Notes under the pieces: generated by a model | Database searches by the model: none | Told to the model about the DNA's origin: nothing | Seen by the model: the letters and a program-made list of their open reading frames with translations, nothing else | NCBI RefSeq assembly: GCF_034424525.1 | Contig: NZ_CP139979.1 | Location: forward strand, 930,001-994,000 | DNA length: 64,000 bases | Source: Sphingobium yanoikuyae | Lineage (GTDB): Bacteria > Pseudomonadota > Alphaproteobacteria > Sphingomonadales > Sphingomonadaceae | Direction of reading: 5' to 3' | Position numbers and translations under genes: made by a program | In this document: in pieces, positions 16,531 to 25,295 of the stretch | Position numbering within the stretch: the stretch's first letter is position 1 | How the letters are laid out: every line of letters begins with the position of its first letter

Positions 16531-19520
16531 TCCATCCCCGCCGTCTCAAAGGGACCGCCGCCAACATCAGCCGATATTACACGATCGGGGATTACTATAC
16601 CAAGGGCGGGGACGAACCATCCGAATGGGGCGGGCGCATCGCCGCCGACCTGGGTCTGTCGGGTCGGGTCGATCCCAAGCAGTTCGAAGAGCTTCTCGCT
16701 GGCAAGGTGGGTGACCAGCAGCTGGGGCGTCGTCGTAAGGAGGGCATCCAGCATCACCCCGGCTGGGACTTTAACGTCAGCGCCCCCAAATCGGTATCGA
16801 TCCTTGCGCTGGTGACAGGTGATGACCGGATCATCGCCGCACACGAGAAAGCCGTCACCTCGGCGCTCTCCTATCTTGAGGAGCATGCTGAGCTGCGCCG
16901 GCGGGTCGAGGGCGAAGTCGTTCACGAGACCACCGGGCGGCTGCTGTTCGCCCGCTTCACCGAGCACGCAAGCCGTGAGCTCGATCCGCATCTGCACACC
17001 CATGTCGTCACGCTCAACATGACCAACCATGCGAACGGCGATCACATGTCGAGCCTCGAGACGCGCTCGATGTTTGCTGAGCAAATCGTCGCGGGCCAGA
17101 TCTATCGAAACGACCTTGCCCATAGCCTGCGCGAGATCGGTCATGAAATCCGCTTCGATCCGCGCCGGGGACTGTTCGAAATTGAAGGCGTCCCCGGCCA
17201 GCTCATTCGCGACTTTTCGCAGCGCGCCGAGCAGATCAATGAGCATGCGCAAGAGCATGGCCATACAGGACAGGCCGCACGGCGCATCTCCTTCTTCGAG
17301 ACTCGAAAAGCGAAGGAGAAGATCGGGCTCGAAGAGCTTCGTGCGCGATGGCGCACACGCGCCGAACCTTATCGTGAACCTCTCGACCAGGTTCTCGCGG
17401 ATGCCGAAGCGCGCGGCGAAAGAACGATCGCGATCAACCCTAATGTCGCCCGCCGCGCGACCCTGTTCGGGATAAGGCAAAGCGAGACGCGCGAGGCGGT
17501 CAACAATGTCGGCCGCCTCTATCGGACTGCACTCGCGTCCCATGTCGGCGAAGTCCGGTTCGGAGATATACGTCCGCTGTTCGAAGCGCAGGAAGAGAGT
17601 CACAAGCTCCTCAAGACGGTGCGCCAGACCGGTGATCAGCCGCTCCCACGAGGACGTTCCTCGCGGCGCACGGCAAAGCTCGAATTGGCTCTATCCGAGC
17701 ATCTCTCGCTCGCGATGGGTGACGTGTCGCCTGCTGCCACTCGGGAGCGTTTGGCCGAGGCGGCGAGCGCGATCGGCTTGACCCGGGCGCAAACCGAGGC
17801 GCTGGAAGCCATCGGCACCGGGAGGAATCGGCTTGTCGCAGTCCACGGCGTGGGAGGCGCGGGTAAGTCGACCCTGGTGCGCGGCCTTGTCGAGGCAACA
17901 CGTTCCGATCATATCACCATCGCGCTGGCGCCAACCTCCTCTGCAGCAGCCGACCTGGGGGGAAAGGCCGGCATCGAATCCCGGACCGTGGCCTCGCTTT
18001 TGGCAAGCGGCGGATATGGCATTACCGACAAGCACATACTGGCCCTTGACGAGGCAGGCCAGCTTTCCAACCGGCAGGCTCTGCGCATGCTGGAGATCAG
18101 CAGGGCGACCGGCGCCCGCCTGATCTTTCTCGGTGACAATAAGCAAACAGGGGCGATCGAGCAGGGCAAGGCGTTCTGGCTGATGCAACGTCTGGGTCTC
18201 CCGACCAGTCACCTGACCGAGTCCATCCGGCAAAAAACCGACGAGATGAAGGAGGCGGTCACTCTCGCGCGGAAAGGGGACTACGCCGCATCGCTCGCCA
18301 GCCTTGACCGCGTAACGACGGCGGAGAGCGCAGAGAAGCTCGCCAAGGACATGGTGGCCGAGTGGACGCATCTCAAGCCATCAACCCGCGCCGGCACCAA
18401 CATCCTGGTTCTCGACAATGCCACGAGGCTGATCGTCAACAGCCACATCCGCGAGGTGTTGAAGCGCGAGGGGGCGGTTGCGGCTCAGGATCACCGGCTC
18501 GAAGTGCTGACCCCTGCGGGTATGTCCGATCAGGAGAAGCAAGTCGCGCGCTTCTATAGTGCCGGCCAGGTTCTGAAGTTCGCAAGGGACAATGCCGGGC
18601 TGGGGATTGCGCGTGACACCGAATATCGCGTTGTTTCAATCGGCCGCAACGGACAAGGTCGTCAGGTCGTACGCATCGTCGATGAGAATGGGCGACAGAT
18701 CGACTGGAATCCGCGACTTGGTAAGGCCGCGCACGTCAACGTCTTCTTAAACGAGGAACGCAAGCTCGCACAGGGCGACCGTATCCAGTGGCGTCTCGTC
18801 AACAAGGACATCGAGGTCAAGAACGCCGAACGTGGCACCGTCCTGGCACTCGACGGAACCATGGCGACGATCCAGTGGGATCGCGGCGCACGAGTCCAGA
18901 AGGTCGAGTTATCGGAGCATCGGACCTGGGACCATGGCTATGCCGAAACGGTATATTCCGCCCAATCGAAAACCTACGACCGCGTCTACGTCCTCGCACC
19001 CGTTGAATCCGGCCTGGTCAATGGGCAGAATTACTACACCGCGATCACGCGAGCCGAATTTGGCGTCAAGCTCTGGACGGAAAACGTCGCCCGTCTCGCG
19101 AGTAAGCTCGCCGCGCATTCAGGCGAAAAAACCTCGTCACTTGAAGCGCTCAATCGGCTGAAACTCGATAGTCATCGACAGCGCGGCGCCCGTCATAAGG
19201 ACAGGCATGATCGCTCCCGCGAGGAGAATGCTCGCGATCGCGACGCCCGCAAAGCCGAACGTGAACAACGAGAGCGCGAACGCCAGCAACCAGAGCGTGC
19301 TGACCGAGGACCGCGCAGCATCGGCGGTATTCTTGCGGGCCGCGCTCAAGAGAGTGCCGCGCTGGTCGATCGCTTCCTGCGCGGTACGATCGAGCACGAT
19401 CGTGCCCGCACATCGACAGAGCAAGAGCACAGCGTCGCTCCTGAGCCTGTCCCCCAATCCCAGCCACAGCCTCAACCCGATCATGACCATGGCGGCCATG
19501 GGGGCGGGCACGACCGATAG
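16527..19520 (+). CDS. traI: MobF-family conjugative relaxase-helicase
   Basis: 997 residues. The N-terminal TrwC-type relaxase domain has the tyrosine pairs Y17-Y18 and Y23-Y24 (ISRYYTIGDYYTKGG) for DNA cleavage and a metal-binding histidine triad at H155/H157/H159 (LDPHLHTHVVTLNM). A RecD-like helicase follows, with Walker A GVGGAGKSTLV near residue 440 and ALDEAGQLSNRQ near 505; VYSAQSKTYDRVYV near 815 is its C-terminal motif. The tail is Arg/Glu-rich and low in complexity. It nicks oriT and unwinds the transferred strand. Start overlaps the coupling-protein stop by 4 bp; AGGAG at 19518-19522 near its stop serves the next gene. Confidence 0.95.
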   Translation: MIHPRRLKGTAANISRYYTIGDYYTKGGDEPSEWGGRIAADLGLSGRVDPKQFEELLAGKVGDQQLGRRRKEGIQHHPGWDFNVSAPKSVSILALVTGDDRIIAAHEKAVTSALSYLEEHAELRRRVEGEVVHETTGRLLFARFTEHASRELDPHLHTHVVTLNMTNHANGDHMSSLETRSMFAEQIVAGQIYRNDLAHSLREIGHEIRFDPRRGLFEIEGVPGQLIRDFSQRAEQINEHAQEHGHTGQAARRISFFETRKAKEKIGLEELRARWRTRAEPYREPLDQVLADAEARGERTIAINPNVARRATLFGIRQSETREAVNNVGRLYRTALASHVGEVRFGDIRPLFEAQEESHKLLKTVRQTGDQPLPRGRSSRRTAKLELALSEHLSLAMGDVSPAATRERLAEAASAIGLTRAQTEALEAIGTGRNRLVAVHGVGGAGKSTLVRGLVEATRSDHITIALAPTSSAAADLGGKAGIESRTVASLLASGGYGITDKHILALDEAGQLSNRQALRMLEISRATGARLIFLGDNKQTGAIEQGKAFWLMQRLGLPTSHLTESIRQKTDEMKEAVTLARKGDYAASLASLDRVTTAESAEKLAKDMVAEWTHLKPSTRAGTNILVLDNATRLIVNSHIREVLKREGAVAAQDHRLEVLTPAGMSDQEKQVARFYSAGQVLKFARDNAGLGIARDTEYRVVSIGRNGQGRQVVRIVDENGRQIDWNPRLGKAAHVNVFLNEERKLAQGDRIQWRLVNKDIEVKNAERGTVLALDGTMATIQWDRGARVQKVELSEHRTWDHGYAETVYSAQSKTYDRVYVLAPVESGLVNGQNYYTAITRAEFGVKLWTENVARLASKLAAHSGEKTSSLEALNRLKLDSHRQRGARHKDRHDRSREENARDRDARKAEREQRERERQQPERADRGPRSIGGILAGRAQESAALVDRFLRGTIEHDRARTSTEQEHSVAPEPVPQSQPQPQPDHDHGGHGGGHDR

Positions 19521-19529
19521 GAGAAACCC

Positions 19530-20120
19530 ATGGAATTTATCCTGCTCGCGATGCTTTTCGCTCTGTTACTGGCATTTCTGCTCAGGCGCTACCGTATCCC
19601 CATTCGCCATCGCTGGCGCCGGCGTCAGGCGCGAACCATGTGCGAGCAGTTGCGTGGTCCCGATCGTGACCAGCCAGCCGGGCTGCATTATGCTCGGCTT
19701 CGGGCGATGGACCCGCTGGCGTTCGAGGAATTGTTGCTCGAAGCCTTCGAGCAACGTGGACATCGCGTGATCCGCAATCACCGCTACACCGGCGATGGCG
19801 GCGTCGATGGTGAAGTTGTCATTGATGGTGAGCGCTGGCTGATCCAGGCGAAACGCTATCGCGAAACCATCCGTCCAGAGCATGTCCGTGACTTCGCCAT
19901 GCTCTGCGCCACCAGAAGGCGACGGGGTATGTTCATCCACACTGGCCGCACCGGTGGGGTCAGCCGGACGGTTGCCCTTGGTGCCGACGGGATTGAGATC
20001 GTGTCGGGGCAGCGATTGCTCGCCCTGCTGACGGGAGCGCCTTTCCAGCCCGGCGGTTTCCCACCGCTTCACAGCGTTGGAAATGACCGTTCCGGATTGC
20101 GCGATCGGGCACCACTATGA
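19530..20120 (+). CDS. membrane-anchored Mrr-like endonuclease-fold protein
   Basis: 196 residues. An N-terminal membrane helix (residues 3-20, LLAMLFALLLAFLL) is followed by a basic stretch. A restriction-endonuclease-like domain has MDPLAFEELLLEAFEQRGH, then GDGGVDGEVVIDGERW and the metal-site pattern LIQAKRY (D...QxK). It ends with helical RPEHVRDFAML. This is the Mrr_cat architecture. Whether it cuts DNA during transfer, defends against incoming DNA or has another role cannot be read from sequence. The gene sits between relaxase and lytic transglycosylase and overlaps the latter by 4 bp, so it belongs to the transfer operon. Confidence 0.8.
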   Translation: MEFILLAMLFALLLAFLLRRYRIPIRHRWRRRQARTMCEQLRGPDRDQPAGLHYARLRAMDPLAFEELLLEAFEQRGHRVIRNHRYTGDGGVDGEVVIDGERWLIQAKRYRETIRPEHVRDFAMLCATRRRRGMFIHTGRTGGVSRTVALGADGIEIVSGQRLLALLTGAPFQPGGFPPLHSVGNDRSGLRDRAPL

Positions 20121-20674
20121 GGATGCTTAACTTCTGCGTCGGCCGCCCACCGCGTCCCAAACTGGCGATTGCGATATTGGCGATGGTCTGCGGAGCGCTC
20201 ATCTCCGCTCCCGCATCGGCAAAGCGGGGTTCTTCCGGTGAGGCACTGGAGATTGCCCGCTGCATCCGTATCGCCTCACGCGGCCATGGGTGGCTTGAGA
20301 AGACGCTCTGGGGCCTGCGCGAGCAAGAAGCCGGCTGGTTGGGGGCTGAGGTTGCCAATACCAATGGCACCCATGATCTGGGGCCGTTGCAAATCAACAG
20401 TTGGTGGGTGCCGCGCATTGCCCGGCTGGTCGGCAAGCCCGAATATCATGTCCGGCATTGGTTGCGATACGATGCGTGCTTCAATGCCGAAGCGGCGCGC
20501 TGGATCTTCCTGTCCGGGCTGAGATCGACCGGCAATTATTGGAAAGCGGTCGGCGTCTACCATAGTCCTACAGCCTGGAGGCAACTGGCCTATGCAGAAA
20601 AGGTGGCCGGTCACATGCGCGCCAGGTTTGGCCCAAACGTGTTTGAGCCCGAAAGCGCGGGGGGAAGGAGGTAG
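20117..20674 (+). CDS. VirB1-like lytic transglycosylase
   Basis: 185 residues with a signal peptide (AIAILAMVCGALISAPASA, cleavage near 36). The SLT domain shows the catalytic glutamate in WGLREQEAGWLG, then THDLGPLQINSWW and the YDACFNAEAARWIF helix. It locally opens the peptidoglycan so that the conjugation channel can be built. Translationally coupled to the nuclease gene (ATGA at 20117-20120). The last codons (EPESAGGRR, stop 20672-20674) are duplicated at 24055-24083, which marks the gene end as an insertion or recombination point. Confidence 0.88.
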   Translation: MRMLNFCVGRPPRPKLAIAILAMVCGALISAPASAKRGSSGEALEIARCIRIASRGHGWLEKTLWGLREQEAGWLGAEVANTNGTHDLGPLQINSWWVPRIARLVGKPEYHVRHWLRYDACFNAEAARWIFLSGLRSTGNYWKAVGVYHSPTAWRQLAYAEKVAGHMRARFGPNVFEPESAGGRR

Positions 20675-20675
20675 G
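20644..20675 (+). repeat. 32-bp direct repeat, left copy (3' end of transglycosylase gene)
   Basis: TGAGCCCGAAAGCGCGG... through GGAGGTAGG matches 24053-24084 at 30 of 32 positions in the same orientation. The two copies bracket a 3.4-kb segment with three minus-strand genes. Confidence 0.85.
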
Positions 20676-20741
20676 GTGGACGGCGATGGGCGGCGTCTGG
20701 TTGCGATGAAATCTACATTCGGTTGGGAGCAGGACCGCCAA

Positions 20742-21245
20742 TCAGACGCGGCCTTGAGCTATATCCTCTTCGCGCATTTCGGGTAACGGCCCGACTTCGG
20801 CTGTGGAACAGCCAAGCAAGAATGCCGGATCTCCTAGGGAGCTTTCGTTCGTTTCCAGGTCCCGACCAAGCACACCCTGCAGCAGGATACGTGTCGAACG
20901 AAGCGCGATCTGAAGCAGCTTCGTCAGGCTTGGTTGCGAGACATGCGGGGAAGGGGGTGGGCTAGCAGTCTCCAAAAGTTCAAGAAGCACGTGCTCGTCG
21001 TCGGTAAGAGCTGCAGCGCTTTCGTGCGCAGCCCGAAAACGGCGGCCAGACCAAACTTCGAGAAGCGACAGCAAGGCTGCAATAGCGGGAGCCAGAATGC
21101 CGGCGTCGCTCACTTCGAGTCTTGCGAACAGCGTTGGCAGGATTGGGCGATGCCGGTCGACCGCTTCTCGCCAACAGCGCGCGGCATCAACAATTATGGA
21201 CTCGGGAGTGAGAGGAGCGGGGAAGGCAGGCGTAACGCAGGACAA
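20742..21245 (-). CDS. unknown helical protein, possible third member of the minus-strand set
   Basis: 167 residues from TTG 21245, with AAAGGGA about 10 bp upstream. Predominantly helical: ILAPAIAALLSLLEVWSGRR, DDEHVLLELLETA and a C-terminal SLTKLLQIALRSTRILLQGV. There is no signal peptide and no catalytic motif. It lies 264 bp downstream of the protease-like gene on the same strand and within the same pair of direct repeats. It may be part of that unit or have its own promoter; a TGTCAGACA site at 21285-21293 lies upstream. Family not recognised. Confidence 0.6.
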   Translation of the reverse strand: MSCVTPAFPAPLTPESIIVDAARCWREAVDRHRPILPTLFARLEVSDAGILAPAIAALLSLLEVWSGRRFRAAHESAAALTDDEHVLLELLETASPPPSPHVSQPSLTKLLQIALRSTRILLQGVLGRDLETNESSLGDPAFLLGCSTAEVGPLPEMREEDIAQGRV

Positions 21246-21509
21246 GGTGGTTTCCCTTTATACAACCCCCTGTCTCTGGTCGACTGTCAGACAATTAGGG
21301 GAGCGATGTTGCACGGGCAAGACGGTTGGGAGTTCTCAGGATCTTCGCGCCGGATGGGCCGGCTCGAGACCTGACGCTGATTGCATCGATGGGGTGGCTT
21401 GATCTGAGGGACGTTGAGCTGTGCTGAAGCAAGAGCAGATGCGTTCCTCAATGGTCGCCTATTTGCAGACGCAAGCGTCAGCGCATGAAAGGCGGGGTGA
21501 AAAGCGCCT

Positions 21510-22355
21510 TCAGCTAGAATTGTTCACAGAACGGGTTGAACTGGCGATTTTAACCTTTGGCCAATCCTCTCCAAGCGTTACGAACTCGATCGGCCGGCCT
21601 CTACGCAGCTCCTCCACCGGGAAGACGAGCGTTTCCTGATCGGCCGCGCCAACGATGATCGCGGACAGCGCGCCGGATTCGGAAATGACTGGCGCGCCCA
21701 GCGCCTGAGGTTCTGCGAGCGGGCGATTGCGGCCGCGGGTGACGAGGCCGCAGTAGGAATAGGAGAGCGTCGTGCCGAGATCGGGGATGCGAACCTCGTC
21801 CAGGTCACCAGCGACCCGCCCCTTACGATTGATTACCGGCCTCGACAGTTGGCGGTTCGTTCGACTTGAGCCTCCGCCGACGTCATCCCTGAAATCGGGA
21901 TCCGTCCAGGTGGGATCGTTCAATCGTCGAACATGAAACAGGCCATCGCTCCAGATCCCCTCACGGAAGTTGCGGACTGTCGCGAGGGGTTTGGCGGTCT
22001 CTCTGGGTTTCTCGAATAGCGGGGTCGCATCGAGGCGAAGGACGTGGAAGCCGAGCTTGGAACTCTCTGGACCCAGGACTCTATCAGGTGGGACCATCGC
22101 ACCCAGCGCGAGCCGCTGTTTCCCAGGGCCCCGGATCAATGTGCAAGAGACTTCCTCGGCGCTCGGCAGCAGATGCGAGTGCGCCGTCAGAAGAAGATAG
22201 AGACTATCATCCTCACAGTCTTCGCGTGTGAAAATGGCGGAAATCATCATGCGAGCATCGCCGTCTCCGACGATGCCGATCTTGATGATGGTGCCAAGCC
22301 GGAGAGCGTTGTTGGCGACCCGGCTAGGTTCTGAAAGACCGCTACGCTTCGTCAT
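21510..22355 (-). CDS. trypsin-fold (S1-like) protein with a degenerate active site
   Basis: 281 residues. LYLLLTAHSHLLPSAEEV near residue 57 resembles the histidine motif of S1 proteases (LTAAHC). FHVLRLDATP near 105 fits the aspartate segment. QALGAPVISESGALSAIIVG near 235 aligns with GDSGGPV...G.vvGi. In that last motif the nucleophile serine position is occupied by leucine, so ordinary protease activity is unlikely. There is no signal peptide, so it is probably cytoplasmic. Its start overlaps the end of the FAD-protein gene by 14 bp, which indicates a two-component unit. The fold assignment rests on motif resemblance only. Confidence 0.5.
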   Translation of the reverse strand: MTKRSGLSEPSRVANNALRLGTIIKIGIVGDGDARMMISAIFTREDCEDDSLYLLLTAHSHLLPSAEEVSCTLIRGPGKQRLALGAMVPPDRVLGPESSKLGFHVLRLDATPLFEKPRETAKPLATVRNFREGIWSDGLFHVRRLNDPTWTDPDFRDDVGGGSSRTNRQLSRPVINRKGRVAGDLDEVRIPDLGTTLSYSYCGLVTRGRNRPLAEPQALGAPVISESGALSAIIVGAADQETLVFPVEELRRGRPIEFVTLGEDWPKVKIASSTRSVNNSS

Positions 22356-23901
22356 TGGGAGGCCTGTTGCGATGGATGTTGACGGGAGCGACCTGGACAG
22401 ACGCCGGGCCTACACGGAGCGGGAACAGGCGCAACTGTTCAGCTTTGCGTCTATCCTCGGCATCAAGGACAACCTTGATCGGACGGCCGTTGGTAAAGCA
22501 GTCGTCCACAATGATAGTGGTCTGGAAATCCAGCCCATAGGCCCGGCCGATATGGAGTAACGTCTTTCGTACCATTCGCGGCAGAGTTTCAAGAGAAACG
22601 CCCGACTTTCCCATGCCGTCGTTCGTCCAGCGAAACACGTCCCTGTCGTAGTCGCTCACATCGGCTGCGGCGGAATGCTCGATCGCCTTATCCCGAAGCC
22701 CGGCGAGCTCCGTGGCGGTCAACAGGTCGGCCGCCGCCGGCTCTGCGCCATGGCGAACGATGACGCGATCGAATTCAGATGGAGGATCAACGGGCGCGCA
22801 GATGTCGTTGTCGGGTATCATCTTGCATTGATCCTCCTCGACTTCGAGCTTCCCTTTGACGGCTGTCACATATCGCCTTGTTCCGTTGCTGAAGTAGGCG
22901 AGCAGCAGCTTGTTTATAGGGGCAGCGGTGAATGAATAGGGGCTGGTCGACCGGTACAGGAGCGTGATCTTACGATTGGAGGGACGGTCTTGCGCTCCGG
23001 CAAACGATGACAACTTCCCCTGTGTCTCGTGGCTGAAAACCACCTTGCGATAGAACTCGCATGGGTCAGTGCTGTCGCCCGTTCCCGCGATCCGATGCAG
23101 CGCGCGTTCGGCCTCGACTTCCAGGATATCGTGTCTGACTTCGCTATCCGTCAATGCGACAGCCAGCATATGGGCGGCGCGCGTGACCTTGGTGCCCAAT
23201 ATGGGGGAGAGCACGTCGATGAGACCACCATCACCCGTGCCGCTGACAAGAACGGCCTGCCCATCATCGGCAATGGCGTTGGGCGACCAGTAGCTCGGCG
23301 ATTTCAGCGGGCCCAAACTGCGCTCTGTCTTGAAGCCCGTGGCGAGGACGGCGATATCCGCCTCGACATTTGCACCACTCTGCAGTTCGAGCAAAACGCC
23401 ACTGGCAGTTTGATGCAGCCGGATGACTTTGTCGTGGACCAGATCGACCTTTGGGCCAAAGCCGCGTTGCCATTCATCGAGGATGTCCTCGACTACCATA
23501 TCAGCCTGAGACTGCGCCCAGTTCAGAAAGGGCAGGGCGGTCGCCGGCGTTGGTTGCTGTTTCGGCCAGAATATGATGTTCGGATGAAGCTCCCGATGGG
23601 TAGCGTCCCGATATTGCTCGAACGGCGTCGTTCGGGCTTCAATCAGCCTGACGCTTGCCCCGACACTCGTAAAGCCGGCTGCGAGCGTTCTGCCTCCAAC
23701 ACCGGCGCCCACGATGCAAACGTTTCGCCGGCCGGGCAGAAGTCGCTTCCCGGCGATAACGGACACGAGCGCAAGGGCGCGTAGCTGCTGGGAGTAGAAA
23801 TTTTGCTGTGTGAGGAAGGGATTCATCGCGTAGAGCGTGTCGGAAATCCGGCAAGCGCAATAAACCGCCCACGCCCGCTTATCGTGCTCGTTGTCCCCCA
23901 T
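22342..23901 (-). CDS. FAD/NAD(P)-binding oxidoreductase-like protein
   Basis: 519 residues from ATG 23901, with AAGGA upstream. A Rossmann dinucleotide motif NVCIVGAGVGGRTLAAGF is near residue 60, followed by RLIEAR at the strand-2 end. VLATGFKTERSLGPLK near 212 is the ATG motif of flavoproteins, and VLVSGTGDGGLIDVL near 245 is a second glycine motif. The C-terminal ~130 residues are not typical of monooxygenases. Redox substrate unknown. Paired by overlap with the trypsin-fold gene. A plain metabolic enzyme would not normally be coupled to such a partner, so a signalling or defence role is possible but unproven. Confidence 0.65.
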   Translation of the reverse strand: MGDNEHDKRAWAVYCACRISDTLYAMNPFLTQQNFYSQQLRALALVSVIAGKRLLPGRRNVCIVGAGVGGRTLAAGFTSVGASVRLIEARTTPFEQYRDATHRELHPNIIFWPKQQPTPATALPFLNWAQSQADMVVEDILDEWQRGFGPKVDLVHDKVIRLHQTASGVLLELQSGANVEADIAVLATGFKTERSLGPLKSPSYWSPNAIADDGQAVLVSGTGDGGLIDVLSPILGTKVTRAAHMLAVALTDSEVRHDILEVEAERALHRIAGTGDSTDPCEFYRKVVFSHETQGKLSSFAGAQDRPSNRKITLLYRSTSPYSFTAAPINKLLLAYFSNGTRRYVTAVKGKLEVEEDQCKMIPDNDICAPVDPPSEFDRVIVRHGAEPAAADLLTATELAGLRDKAIEHSAAADVSDYDRDVFRWTNDGMGKSGVSLETLPRMVRKTLLHIGRAYGLDFQTTIIVDDCFTNGRPIKVVLDAEDRRKAEQLRLFPLRVGPASVQVAPVNIHRNRPPNDEA

Positions 23902-23950
23902 GAATGTCCTTGCATTTGAAGAGCGTGGTGCCCGCAGACGTCAGGCCTTC

Positions 23951-24054
23951 AGCAAAGAACTTTCAGGCCTCATTAAGTGGGACACGCGCCGGAGCAATCT
24001 TGGCAAAGAATTATCATCCAGATTGCTCGCCGACGGTCGAAAATTCCGAGACTG
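23951..24054 (+). repeat. ~104-bp direct repeat, left copy (heme island boundary)
   Basis: AGCAAAGAACTTTCAGGCCT ... CCGAGACTG aligns with 34275-34378 at roughly 80% identity with two one-base gaps, same orientation. Conserved blocks include GACACGCGCCGGAGC and TTGGCAAAGAA. One frame of this copy reads ELSGLIKWDTRRSNLGKEL, so it may be a fragment of a former coding region. It runs directly into the 32-bp repeat that matches the transglycosylase gene end. Confidence 0.75.
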
Positions 24055-24084
24055 AGCCTGAAAGCGCGGGAGGAAGGAGGTAGG
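24053..24084 (+). repeat. 32-bp direct repeat, right copy
   Basis: Matches 20644-20675 at 30 of 32 bases and again encodes EPESAGGRR-stop. It provides the AGGAAGGAGG ribosome binding site for the next gene. Confidence 0.85.
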
Positions 24085-24480
24085 TTGAAGGAGAGGTGGG
24101 GGCTATCCTTCAAGTTCACCATGGCCATGCTGATGGCATTGTCGGGCATCGTTTGGCTTCTGATGTATCCGGAGAAGGCCTGCGGGTCGGCTGGTCAAAT
24201 CATATGCAATGGTCGCTTTCATTATAGGGAGCATGATAGCTGGCTGGGGTATCGGAACCATCACTATGCTGACTACCATACCGCTTTCGACGCTATTGGT
24301 TTCGCAAACTCCCTCCGGATGCGACACAATTTTGCGACCACAGGAATATGTGGTGTCATTGACATAGCATCGATGCAATTCAATCTCATGAATGGCATTG
24401 GAAAAAAAGTGTCAAAACTTGGATGTCGTGTTTCGCAAGGTCAATGTATGTCCTGGAATAATGAATCCATAATATTATAG
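24085..24480 (+). CDS. hypothetical secreted or membrane-anchored protein (131 aa)
   Basis: TTG 24085 lies directly after AGGAAGGAGG, which decides the start. One N-terminal hydrophobic helix (FTMAMLMALSGIVWLLMY, residues ~11-28) suggests a signal anchor. The exported part is rich in His, Asn and aromatic residues with five cysteines (CGSAGQIICNG, GICGVID, CRVSQGQCMSW). GC is lower than in neighbouring genes, suggesting separate acquisition. No family recognised. It stands alone between the repeats and the ECF sigma gene. Confidence 0.5.
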   Translation: MKERWGLSFKFTMAMLMALSGIVWLLMYPEKACGSAGQIICNGRFHYREHDSWLGYRNHHYADYHTAFDAIGFANSLRMRHNFATTGICGVIDIASMQFNLMNGIGKKVSKLGCRVSQGQCMSWNNESIIL

Positions 24481-24616
24481 ATGTTCGGAGAGATACTAGG
24501 AATGGTTTCGATTGATTCTGTCATATCACGGATTTTGCAAGGACGGACTCTACCCGAAATCGCCGTTTAAGTTGCGCTTCATGGCGTTGGATGGTGTTTT
24601 ATGGACTGCTGCTACT

Positions 24617-24637
24617 TGCGATTTATTCTCAATAAGT
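24617..24637. promoter_or_regulatory. possible Fur-type iron box upstream of the ECF sigma gene
   Basis: TTGCGATTTATTCTCAATAA (24617-24636) is AT-rich and partly dyad symmetric, with the ATTCTCA core often seen in Fur sites. It lies about 45 bp before the sigma gene of a heme uptake locus, where iron control is expected. The match is by eye and weak. Confidence 0.3.
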
Positions 24638-24681
24638 GTAATGCGATGAGCGAGGTCATGGTCTAGCGGTGAGAAAGGAAA

Positions 24682-25203
24682 ATGGGAGTGCCGGATGGCC
24701 AAGCCGCTCTAAAGCTCTTCCTCTCACACCGTGCATCGCTGATACGCTACGCAAAGAGGATTACAGGCGACGAAGCAGATGCGGAAGACGTGGTGCAGGA
24801 AGCCTGGCTTAGAAGCAACACGGGGACGGCGAGGCTGCCTGCCGACGAGGCGATGGCCTATCTGCGCATGACGGTGCGCAATCTTGCGCTGAACGGCTCC
24901 CGACGCAAACGGATCGAGGCGCGGATATTCGAAGCGGGTGGCGATACAGAGATAGTCAGCATTTTGTCCGACCAGCCGGACCCTGAAGTCGCAGCGATAT
25001 CGCGGGACGAATATGCGAGAATAACTTCCGCGCTCCGGAGCCTCCCGGAAAACATGCGGATCGCGGTCGAGATGCACCGGATCGGCGGGGAGAAACTGAA
25101 GGACATTGCCGCGTTTCTGGGGGTTTCGACATCTACCGCACATGCTCTCGTGCTTGAGGGTATCGAGCGATGCCGGGAGATTGCGGATCGTTCTCCCGGA
25201 TGA
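24682..25203 (+). CDS. ECF (FecI-type) RNA polymerase sigma factor of the heme locus
   Basis: 173 residues; AAAGGAAA precedes ATG 24682. Sigma-70 region 2 is RYAKRITGDEADAEDVVQEA with the EDVVQE core. Region 4 (LPENMRIAVEMHRIGGEKLK ... IAAFLGVSTSTAHALVLEGI) is a helix-turn-helix. It directs RNA polymerase to the iron or heme uptake genes when released by FecR. The next gene is fecR, and the same promoter-like motif lies before fecR and before the receptor gene, which are the expected targets. Confidence 0.92.
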   Translation: MGVPDGQAALKLFLSHRASLIRYAKRITGDEADAEDVVQEAWLRSNTGTARLPADEAMAYLRMTVRNLALNGSRRKRIEARIFEAGGDTEIVSILSDQPDPEVAAISRDEYARITSALRSLPENMRIAVEMHRIGGEKLKDIAAFLGVSTSTAHALVLEGIERCREIADRSPG

Positions 25204-25217
25204 TTTTTGCGTCGCTT

Positions 25218-25256
25218 CCGGAAAAATGCGCCACTCGATTGTTTAGTTAAGTAGGG
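25218..25256 (+). promoter_or_regulatory. candidate ECF-sigma promoter before fecR
   Basis: GGAAAA at 25220-25225, eight bases, then CTCGATTGTT at 25234-25243, followed by a TAGTTAAGTAGGGG-like run. The same 16 fixed positions with identical spacing occur before the receptor gene at 26337. A GGAAA-type -35 box is usual for FecI-like sigma factors. Confidence 0.65.
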
Positions 25257-25295
25257 GAGGGCCGATACGATGCTCTTCCGTCAAGAAGGGACAGC

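Noticed and set aside
21510..22355. Active trypsin-like serine protease
   Set aside because: The histidine motif is convincing, but the nucleophile position reads leucine and there is no export signal, so I call it a fold-level match only.
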